From assembly GCA_021205715.1 (NCBI GenBank), contig JAJPXA010000063.1:1-13909 (forward strand): 13,909 nt of DNA, written 5' to 3'. The stretch's first letter is position 1. The number at the start of each line of letters is the position of its first letter. Shown here in pieces: positions 1-4,454 of this stretch. The notes under the pieces are model-generated. The model did no database searches. It was not told the DNA's origin and saw nothing but the letters and a program-made list of their open reading frames with translations. Position numbers and translations under genes: made by a program. This DNA comes from Bacillota bacterium. GTDB taxonomy: Bacteria > Bacillota > Clostridia > UBA1381.

Positions 1-1
1 G

Positions 2-217
2 AAAAAAGATAATGTGATTGTCGGAAGCGGATGTTATAAAGAAAACCATATTACAAGAGTTTATGTAAAACCTGAATATCAGCGGCAAGGCTTCGGAAGC
101 TATATCATGGAATGCTTGGAAAGTGAAATCGCATTAAAGTATAATAATGCATATTTAGATTCTTCGGCACCGGCATATCATTTATATCAAAAAAGAGGAT
201 ATAAGACAATAAAGTAA
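2..217 (+). CDS. GNAT family N-acetyltransferase, C-terminal part (5' end outside window)
   Basis: The open frame enters from the left edge, so the true start is not visible; the GTG at 14 is unlikely to be a start because the frame is coding upstream of it. The visible part has the GNAT acetyl-CoA binding signature: a beta strand RVYVKPEYQ followed by the pyrophosphate-binding loop QRQGFG and helix SYIMECLESEI, then the strand and helix AYLDSSAPAYHLYQKRGY, typical of the last third of the fold. The family transfers an acetyl group from acetyl-CoA to a small amine or protein N-terminus; the substrate cannot be told. The frame ends at a TAA (215-217) just before where the last beta strand is expected, and the missing strand is found in the same frame after the stop (see 218-292). 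The gene is probably C-terminally truncated or a recent pseudogene. Confidence 0.8.
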   Translation, partial: KKDNVIVGSGCYKENHITRVYVKPEYQRQGFGSYIMECLESEIALKYNNAYLDSSAPAYHLYQKRGYKTIK

Positions 218-292
218 GAGAAGTACAATGTCGGGAACGGCTCGGCGCTTATGTATGAGGTTATGGGAAAGCCGTTACACAGTAGTCGTTAA
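218..292 (+). pseudogene. Displaced C-terminal end of the GNAT gene, after an in-frame TAA
   Basis: Reading on in the same frame after the TAA at 215-217 gives EKYNVGNGSALMYEVMGKPL and a few more residues before TAA at 290-292. The pattern of a charged stretch, then NG, then hydrophobic-YEVM-K-L is what GNAT proteins of this type usually carry as their last beta strand (recalled family pattern, not a search). No ribosome binding site or start supports separate translation. The methyltransferase frame also runs open across this stretch, but its likely start is at 327, so that overlap is not coding. Confidence 0.6.
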
Positions 293-326
293 TTGTTTGA
301 CACGAGGAAATGCGGAAGGAGAAAAA

Positions 327-1121
327 ATGCAATCACTAAAAAACATAGATAAAGGTAAAAATTTTGATTTCGGAAAAACCTCCGAAAATTATGCAAGCTA
401 CAGAGATATTTATCCCGAAGAGTTTTACAGAAGAATTATCGACCTCGGTTTATGCGGCAAAGGTCAACGAGTGCTTGACCTCGGCACGGGAACGGGAGTT
501 TTGCCGAGAAATATGTACAAATACGGAGCGAAATTTGTTGGCGCAGATATATCCGAAAACCAGATTGAAACGGCGCGCCGTCTGTCAAGCGGAATGGATA
601 TACAATATATCACGGCTGCGGCGGAGGATGTAGATTTCCCGGACGCAAGCTTTGATACTGTTACCGCGTGTCAATGCTTTATGTATTTTAATAAGGACAC
701 TGTGCTGCCCAAAATACACCGCCTGTTAAGGGACGGCGGACATTTTTGTATAATGTTTATGGGTTATCTTCCTCTCGAAAGTGAAATTGCGCGAAAAAGC
801 GAGGAGCTTATTTTAAAATACAATCCCGTTTGGAACGGGGCAAATTATGCGCCCGATAAGAGCAAGACTGAAAATCGCATAACACCCGATTGGTGCAAAG
901 GAATGTTTGAAACGGAGAAATATACTGCATTTGGTGTAAATGTAAGCTTTACTCGTGAAAGCTGGAACGGTCGTATGAAAACCTGCCGAGGTGTCGGAGC
1001 GTCGCTTGATGATAAGGACATTGATGCGTGGGAACGCGAGCATATGGCGTTTCTCAATACGATGCCGGAGCGGTTTAATATCCCGCACTGGGTTACGATG
1101 CTGAATTTGAAAAAAATTTGA
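327..1121 (+). CDS. Class I SAM-dependent methyltransferase (UbiE/Methyltransf_11 type)
   Basis: A 264-residue protein with the Rossmann methyltransferase fold. Motif I is VLDLGTGTG (residues 49-57), the acidic residue at the end of strand 2 is in VGAD (about 71-74), motif II follows as FDTVTACQCFMYF, and the post-motif strand is LLRDGGHFCIMF. Such enzymes move a methyl group from S-adenosylmethionine to a small molecule or protein; the target is not deducible. The frame is open back to 228, but the ATG at 327 is preferred: it has GGAAGGA six bases upstream, the protein then starts at the usual distance before motif I, and the upstream extension overlaps GNAT-derived sequence and is not methyltransferase-like. 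It is followed nine bases later by the DUF218 gene and is probably co-transcribed with it. No signal peptide, so cytosolic. Confidence 0.85.
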   Translation: MQSLKNIDKGKNFDFGKTSENYASYRDIYPEEFYRRIIDLGLCGKGQRVLDLGTGTGVLPRNMYKYGAKFVGADISENQIETARRLSSGMDIQYITAAAEDVDFPDASFDTVTACQCFMYFNKDTVLPKIHRLLRDGGHFCIMFMGYLPLESEIARKSEELILKYNPVWNGANYAPDKSKTENRITPDWCKGMFETEKYTAFGVNVSFTRESWNGRMKTCRGVGASLDDKDIDAWEREHMAFLNTMPERFNIPHWVTMLNLKKI

Positions 1122-1130
1122 GGTAATGAT

Positions 1131-1730
1131 ATGCAAATAATGAACAGAAATATTAAAGCTATAACTGAATTCATTTTTGTCGAAGATATTCCGCAAAAAT
1201 CCGATGTCATTATGGTAGTCGGCGGTTCATATCCGGAAGCGGCTGAGATTGCGGCGGATTTATGGAAACAAGGATATGCCGATACAATCATAATTGGAGG
1301 CGGTGTAAGTAAAAAAACAGGCAAATTCCTGGGCAGTCGTTCAAAGCGTGAGATATATAGCAAGGATTATGCTAACGAATGTGAATTTTACACAGATGTT
1401 CTTTTAAAAAACGGTGTTGATAAAAGGGCTGTCTATGGTGAAAATAAATCTTCATTTACAAAGGAAAATGCCTTTTATGCGCGAAGATTAGCTGATAAAT
1501 ACTGTTTAAATATTCACAAAGCTATACTTATATGCAAAGCGTTTCACGCGCGGCGGTGTTTATTATTTTATCAGACAGCGTTCCCGTGCGTTGAATTTTT
1601 TGTAAAAACCTTTGATGGCTTTGGTATAAATAAAGATAATTGGTATTTATCCGAATATGGTATACAAAGAGTGCTGGGAGAGCTTAAACGCTGCGGTGAG
1701 CAAATTAATGCTGATGAATTTATTAAATAA
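1131..1730 (+). CDS. YdcF/ElyC-like DUF218 domain protein
   Basis: A 199-residue protein matching the DUF218 (YdcF, SanA, ElyC) fold. Visible signatures are DVIMVVGGS (about 25-33) at the first strand, ADTIIIGGG (50-58) at the second, the polar ENKSSFTKENA segment (104-114) with the family's Thr-x-Glu-Asn, and ILICKAFHARR (132-142) carrying the usual His after a strand. YdcF binds S-adenosylmethionine and membrane-bound relatives act in envelope polysaccharide control; the exact reaction here is unknown. There is no signal peptide or membrane segment, so this is a soluble stand-alone version. The ATG at 1131 has GAGG about seven bases upstream, overlapping the stop of the methyltransferase, which suggests coupled translation; the ATG at 1140 is a less likely start. 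A hairpin follows directly. Confidence 0.8.
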   Translation: MQIMNRNIKAITEFIFVEDIPQKSDVIMVVGGSYPEAAEIAADLWKQGYADTIIIGGGVSKKTGKFLGSRSKREIYSKDYANECEFYTDVLLKNGVDKRAVYGENKSSFTKENAFYARRLADKYCLNIHKAILICKAFHARRCLLFYQTAFPCVEFFVKTFDGFGINKDNWYLSEYGIQRVLGELKRCGEQINADEFIK

Positions 1731-1737
1731 CGCAAAC

Positions 1738-1780
1738 AAGCTGTCCCTTGACCGTACAGGTTAGGAACAGCTTATTTTTA
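1738..1780 (+). terminator. Probable bidirectional terminator between the DUF218 gene and the Xre gene
   Basis: AAGCTGTCCC (1738-1747) pairs with GGAACAGCTT (1764-1773) with one mismatch, and ATTTTTA follows on the plus strand. It lies between two convergent genes and may serve both. It is also the approximate left limit of the mobile element, although no att core could be recognised. Confidence 0.55.
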
Positions 1781-2347
1781 TACCCCCGGCAACTCAATCG
1801 GCGGCATAATTTTCTGCGTGATAGTGTTATCATCCGTTTCTATCGTAGATTGCGCCGCCGCTTTCGCATAATACGCAAGCGTCTTATCTTTCCATTCCTC
1901 GTATTGCGCCGAGGAGCAATCCTCTCTTGCTGCTGCCCAATCCTCCAAAAACAAACACATATCGGCATTAAGCTCCGTGTGTGCCTTGCCCTCGAATTTT
2001 ATCGCACATTCCCAATTATCATTTCTCGGTGGACGCTTTACGTCAATATCAAATTTCAGTCCAGTGACCTTTTCAAGCTCAAACAGCATCGCCGCAACAT
2101 CGGCAAATGTGGTTATCTGCGGCTCGGGTGCTTCGATTTTGTATCCGAGCAAATATGTGGAGGTTGTGTCCAGTGCGTTTGCCAGTGCGTTTATCATACT
2201 GATAGAAATTTCAATCTCGCCGTTTTCGTATTTCTGAATTGTACGAAGCGATTTGCCGAGTACATTCGCTAATTCCGTTTGACTGTACCCTTTTTCTTTC
2301 CTCGCTTTTCTGACACGCTGACCTATTGTAAGTTCCTGATTGTTCAT
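1778..2347 (-). CDS. Xre-family helix-turn-helix regulator of the mobilizable element
   Basis: A 189-residue protein. Residues 8-66 are a Cro/C1-type helix-turn-helix (RVRKARKEKGYSQTELANVL, then KSLRTIQKYENGE), ending in the usual TSTYLLGY. The C-terminal part, with ELEKVTGLKF, RPPRNDNWEC and a TLAYYAKAA helix near the end, resembles regulators I associate with Tn4451-like and related clostridial integrative elements next to mobilization genes (recalled family knowledge). It likely represses its own promoter and the divergent mob promoter. The start ATG (2345-2347) has GAGGTGA about eight bases upstream, and a well-formed promoter lies at 2368-2396. The gene is convergent with the DUF218 gene and divergent from mobC, as expected for the edge of an element. 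Confidence 0.85.
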   Translation of the reverse strand: MNNQELTIGQRVRKARKEKGYSQTELANVLGKSLRTIQKYENGEIEISISMINALANALDTTSTYLLGYKIEAPEPQITTFADVAAMLFELEKVTGLKFDIDVKRPPRNDNWECAIKFEGKAHTELNADMCLFLEDWAAAREDCSSAQYEEWKDKTLAYYAKAAAQSTIETDDNTITQKIMPPIELPGV

Positions 2348-2367
2348 TTTAATTTCACCTCAAACAT

Positions 2368-2396
2368 AGTATAGCATATTATTTCGCGAATTTCAA
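2368..2396 (-). promoter_or_regulatory. Sigma-A promoter of the Xre gene with a palindrome in the spacer
   Basis: On the minus strand, TTGAAA (2391-2396) and TATACT (2368-2373) are separated by 17 bases. The spacer contains the perfect 8-bp palindrome TTCGCGAA (2383-2390), a plausible operator for autoregulation by the Xre protein. A TTCG half-site also sits in the spacer of the divergent promoter at 2427-2454. Confidence 0.65.
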
Positions 2397-2426
2397 GTGC
2401 ATATTTAAAATTTTTTCAAAAAACTA

Positions 2427-2454
2427 TTGACATATTTATAATTCGTGTTATAAT
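2427..2454 (+). promoter_or_regulatory. Sigma-A promoter facing the mob region
   Basis: TTGACA (2427-2432) and TATAAT (2449-2454), both perfect consensus, with a 16-base spacer. It is divergent from the Xre promoter and drives transcription across the inverted-repeat region at 2538-2625 into mobC, giving a leader of about 190 bases. Confidence 0.75.
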
Positions 2455-2537
2455 GTATATGCAGTATAAATACATATTTTCTTTCGATGCAGGTTAAATG
2501 AAGAAAAATAATGTATTGATAGTGCTAATAATAGATA

Positions 2538-2625
2538 GGAAACTTTTTAGCAAGCATAACATTTTGGTACTCAAAGTACAAAAATGCACAAAATCCCCTG
2601 TCTGGATTTTGATAAAAAAGTTTCC
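2538..2625 (+). other. Cloverleaf-like inverted repeat, candidate origin of transfer (oriT)
   Basis: Between the Xre gene and mobC, GGAAACTTTTT (2538-2548) is perfectly repeated in inverted form at 2615-2625. Inside this outer stem are two further perfect hairpins: GTACT-CAA-AGTAC (2567-2579), and CAAAATCC (2589-2596) pairing with GGATTTTG (2604-2611) around CCTGTCT. No credible coding frame covers the stretch. The intergenic position beside a relaxosome gene and the ATCCCCTG core, which loosely resembles the ATCCTG nick region of MOB-P type origins, suggest oriT. A regulatory RNA leader of mobC is the alternative. The rest of the 304-base gene-free stretch 2348-2651 holds the two divergent promoters. 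Confidence 0.5.
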
Positions 2626-2651
2626 CATTCACCAAAAAAGGAGGCGGGATT

Positions 2652-2795
2652 TTGAAAGAACGCAAGCGCAGCATTCAAGTGAAATTCTATGTTGACGATG
2701 AGGAATTAAAGCTGATAACCTTGCAAAGAAGTTCCACCGCCTTTAAAGGCGGTGGATACCATTCATTTTTCAGCGAGGGTATAATCCCACGCTGA
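2652..2795 (+). pseudogene. mobC: mobC 5' fragment (relaxosome accessory protein), interrupted
   Basis: A strong AAAGGAGG (2637-2644) lies seven bases before a TTG start at 2652. The first 22 codons read MKERKRSIQVKFYVDDEELK followed by LI, the typical N-terminus of clostridial MobC: a basic start, a strand, then the beginning of the helix. The family pattern breaks off at about 2718; the frame runs on through inserted sequence to TGA at 2793-2795. MobC proteins bind near oriT and help the relaxase to nick DNA. The remaining part of the protein is found in frame-shifted continuation from about 2911. Confidence 0.7.
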
Positions 2796-2911
2796 AAAAT
2801 GAAGAGCTAACGCTCCCTTTGCAGGTTGCAATCGTTCGCAAGCTCTGTTTCAAGCGAGCTTGACAGAGCATTGCTCCGATTTAAAACAACCGTGTACGTT
2901 CGGCTAACGTC
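2718..2911 (-). mobile_element. ~190-bp hairpin-rich insert splitting mobC, possibly a fossil IS200/IS605-type end
   Basis: The stretch between the two mobC pieces has no credible coding frame and four clean foldbacks: a perfect 24-bp palindrome at 2733-2756 (core CCGCCTTTAAAGGCGG); a 14-bp stem at 2762-2775/2790-2803 with an inner GGG/CCC pair around TATAAT; GAGC-TAAC-GCTC at 2804-2815; and GCTCTGT/ACAGAGC plus CAAG/CTTG closed by CGAG at 2842-2869. GCTAACG occurs twice (2806-2812, 2903-2909). A GC-rich palindrome at one end and a structured non-coding stretch beside it is the layout of the right end of IS200/IS605 or TnpB elements, read here on the minus strand. There is no tnpA or tnpB in the window, so it would be a remnant or a non-autonomous copy. 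Exact ends are uncertain by some 10 bases. Confidence 0.45.
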
Positions 2912-3225
2912 ACGAACAGGGCGCGTATCTCCGTAAAATGGCAATAGACGGATATATCGTGAATGTTGATACCTCCGCCTTAAAGGCGGTAATTAAAGAA
3001 ATGAACGCTGTCGGAAAAAACATCAATCAAATAACGAGGAACGCCAATATATACGGGATTACCCAACAGGACATTGATACTTTAAAAGCAAAGGTGGACG
3101 AGATATGGCAACGGCGGATATTACTTCAAGATTCTTATTCCGAAAAAGAAATTGGAACAGGCGGACGCTTTGTACTCCGACGACAGCGAGGACGAGGAAT
3201 AAAATATTTTATCAATTCCGCTTGA
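2911..3225 (+). pseudogene. mobC: mobC 3' fragment (relaxosome accessory protein)
   Basis: From about 2920 the frame gives GAYLRKMAIDGYIVNVDTSA and then VIKEMNAVGKNINQITRNAN, the central and C-terminal parts of MobC with the hallmark AYLRKMAIDGY and the GKNINQI helix; the family ending EIW-RRILLQ is reached at about 3129. An in-frame stop (2905-2907) lies just upstream. The ATG at 2938 has no good ribosome binding site, so it is unlikely to be a true start. Codons 2912-2919 read as TNR in the neighbouring frame, which suggests a one-base deletion at the edge of the insert as well. After 3129 the sequence DSYSEKEIG onward to TGA at 3225 is not MobC-like and probably comes from a deletion junction where the relaxase gene used to follow. 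Confidence 0.7.
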
Positions 3226-3250
3226 TTTTTTAATGAATACGGTATATAAT
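3222..3250 (+). promoter_or_regulatory. Sigma-A promoter of the toxin-antitoxin operon
   Basis: TTGATT (3222-3227) and TATAAT (3245-3250) with a 17-base spacer. It overlaps the end of the mobC remnant and is the only good promoter seen before the AbrB-type gene at 3427. Confidence 0.65.
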
Positions 3251-3262
3251 ATAGATATATCA

Positions 3263-3277
3263 GAAATTCAGAATTTC
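3263..3277. promoter_or_regulatory. Palindromic candidate operator of the toxin-antitoxin operon
   Basis: GAAATTC-A-GAATTTC, a perfect 7-bp inverted repeat around one base, begins 13 bases after the -10 box, so it covers the expected start of transcription. Antitoxins with an AbrB-type DNA-binding domain usually repress their own operon, and this is the obvious site for it. Confidence 0.45.
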
Positions 3278-3306
3278 AGAAACGCAATCACAAAACTGTG
3301 CCAACC

Positions 3307-3326
3307 GCGCAATTTACAAATTGCGC
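3307..3326 (+). other. Perfect hairpin in the toxin-antitoxin leader
   Basis: GCGCAATT (3307-3314) and AATTGCGC (3319-3326) form a perfect 8-bp stem around TACA. It has no T-run after it, so it is not a standard terminator. It sits in a leader of about 170 bases between the promoter and the antitoxin start; apart from this hairpin and the operator-like palindrome, I see nothing else in 3251-3426. Confidence 0.4.
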
Positions 3327-3426
3327 TTACTGCGTCAAACAATCCTCGAGGTATAAAAATACATCTTGCGGTTGTTTTCCTTGTCTTGGCAAAGTTTTGA
3401 GATTGCAGGAAAGAAGAGGTGATTTT

Positions 3427-3693
3427 ATGTTGGCTGAAATCAGAGGGCGCTCTCAAATTACAATTCCGGCGGAAATAATTAAAAAGCTCGGAATATCGGA
3501 GGGCGATAAGTTTGAAATTATGGAAAAAGACGGCGGTATTTTCCTATGCCCCGTCGTGGTGTACCCCAAAAATAAAATAGAAAAAATCGCAAGACTGATA
3601 AAGGAGTCGGAAACCGACACGCTAAATCAAAAAGCGTTTGACAGCGTGGAGGATTTATTTTCCGATATGGGTATAGACATCGGCAATGTATAA
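3427..3693 (+). CDS. AbrB/MazE-type antitoxin
   Basis: An 88-residue protein. Residues 4-44 are a SpoVT/AbrB swapped-hairpin DNA-binding domain (IRGRSQITIPAEIIKKLGI, then EGDKFEIMEKDGGIFL), followed by a 45-residue tail (LIKESETDTLNQKAFDSVED) that would wrap around the toxin. The frame is open back to 3298, but the ATG at 3427 has AAGAGGTG seven bases upstream and places the AbrB domain at the N-terminus as usual. It overlaps the toxin gene by eight bases, which points to coupled translation and to antitoxin before toxin order. It probably neutralises the toxin and represses the operon by binding the palindrome at 3263-3277. Confidence 0.85.
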   Translation: MLAEIRGRSQITIPAEIIKKLGISEGDKFEIMEKDGGIFLCPVVVYPKNKIEKIARLIKESETDTLNQKAFDSVEDLFSDMGIDIGNV

Positions 3694-3949
3694 ATTAAAA
3701 TATACCAAAACCTTTGAAAGGGATTTAAAAAAATTATCCGCCGCGAACCAAAGGGCGGTTGCCGAGAAATTAAGGCTCTTGGTTCAAAATCCTTTTTATC
3801 CGTCGCTCAGGACAAAGAAAGTACAGAGTTTGGATAACGTGTTTGAAATGAGTGTCAATATGGACATACGCATATTGTGGAAATACGAAAACGGCGTTAT
3901 TATTCTGTTACTTGATGTGGGACACCATAAAAAAATTTTAGGAGTTTAA
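3686..3949 (+). CDS. RelE/ParE superfamily toxin (probable mRNA interferase)
   Basis: An 87-residue basic protein with the RelE/YafQ fold: KTFERDLKKLSAANQRAVAE (residues 8-27, helical hairpin), VFEMSVNMDIRILWKY (52-67, beta strands with Arg62), and VIILLLDVGHHKKIL (71-85) with His80/His81 where these toxins carry catalytic residues. Family members cleave mRNA on the ribosome; a gyrase-inhibiting ParE role is less likely but cannot be excluded. The ATG overlaps the end of the antitoxin gene. The pair is complete and looks intact while the mobilization genes around it are broken, which fits its role as a stabilising, addictive module. A strong terminator follows eight bases downstream. Confidence 0.85.
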   Translation: MYKLKYTKTFERDLKKLSAANQRAVAEKLRLLVQNPFYPSLRTKKVQSLDNVFEMSVNMDIRILWKYENGVIILLLDVGHHKKILGV

Positions 3950-3956
3950 TATTTAC

Positions 3957-3989
3957 AACAGCGCTTATGAAAACATAGGCGCTGTTTTT
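3957..3989 (+). terminator. Intrinsic terminator of the toxin-antitoxin operon
   Basis: AACAGCGCTTATG (3957-3969) pairs with CATAGGCGCTGTT (3974-3986) around AAAA with a single G-T wobble, and runs into TTTTT. Confidence 0.85.
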
Positions 3990-4015
3990 CTATGCAAAAT
4001 TTCAAGGAGGACAAT

Positions 4016-4219
4016 ATGGACATTAACACGATTACGCAGAAAATCAATTACAAAACGGAACGAGTTAAAAAGCTTCAAGCCGAAATCAAGTCGCTTGAAG
4101 CTAAACGAACACAGCTTGAAAATGAGGAAATTCTAAAAACCGTTAATGATATGAATATTCCAATCAGTGAATTAAAGAATGTATTAACGGAGCTGAAAGA
4201 AAGGAAGGGCAATATATGA
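4016..4219 (+). CDS. Small coiled-coil protein, DUF4315-like
   Basis: A 67-residue protein. Residues 8-45 (KINYKTERVKKLQAEIKSLE and on to QLENEEIL) form a heptad-rich coiled coil; the end, NDMNIPISELKNVLTELKER, matches the short C-terminal helix pair of DUF4315 proteins (recalled pattern: coiled coil, LENTEI, then a PEEL helix). DUF4315 genes are typical passengers of Tn916/Tn1549-like and other clostridial conjugative or mobilizable elements; their function is unknown. The ATG at 4016 is preferred over 3992 because AAGGAGG lies six bases before it and because 3992 falls right behind the terminator T-run. Its stop overlaps the next start (ATGA). Confidence 0.65.
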   Translation: MDINTITQKINYKTERVKKLQAEIKSLEAKRTQLENEEILKTVNDMNIPISELKNVLTELKERKGNI

Positions 4220-4395
4220 AAGTTAAAAATCCATTATTTTGGGAGTTACCCGAAATATCACTAACACTCGAATTGGGCGGTACAACATATCGCTTCAGCG
4301 GAGTGTACGACGGGCACAAATCCCTGCCGTCAAAATTGTTAAAAATGATGGCTGAAAATCAAGAAAAAGGCGGTGACAAACAGAATGAAATATGA
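4216..4395 (+). CDS. Small TnpW-like transposon protein
   Basis: A 59-residue protein starting in an ATGA overlap with the DUF4315-like gene, with GGAAGGGC just upstream. It contains ISLTLELGGTTYRFSGVYDG (about residues 14-33) followed by SLPSKLLKMM. This layout, strand-IGxTTY-strand then a short KLLxMM helix, resembles TnpW, a small protein found next to TnpX-type recombinases in Tn4451-like elements. The resemblance is by pattern recall only. It stands 59 bases before the recombinase gene, as expected for such a passenger. Its function is unknown in any case. Confidence 0.5.
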   Translation: MKVKNPLFWELPEISLTLELGGTTYRFSGVYDGHKSLPSKLLKMMAENQEKGGDKQNEI

Positions 4396-4454
4396 TATAA
4401 TAATTATACAATCTTGTTTGACAGACTGCCTTTCAATCAAGGAGGAATGAGTTA

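Noticed and set aside
228..326. N-terminal extension of the methyltransferase by 33 residues
   Set aside because: The extension overlaps GNAT-derived sequence, lacks methyltransferase features and has no good ribosome binding site, whereas the ATG at 327 has one.
2498..2695. Open frame of 65 codons upstream of mobC
   Set aside because: It runs through the oriT-like inverted repeats and the mobC ribosome binding site, lacks its own ribosome binding site and has unnatural composition.
2718..2911. Group II intron or CRISPR array inside mobC
   Set aside because: There is no domain V-like hairpin or intron-encoded protein, and the hairpins are all different with no regular repeat-spacer spacing.
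3298..3426. N-terminal extension of the AbrB-type antitoxin
   Set aside because: The extension contains the leader hairpin and would put a cysteine-rich stretch before the AbrB domain; the ATG at 3427 has a proper ribosome binding site.
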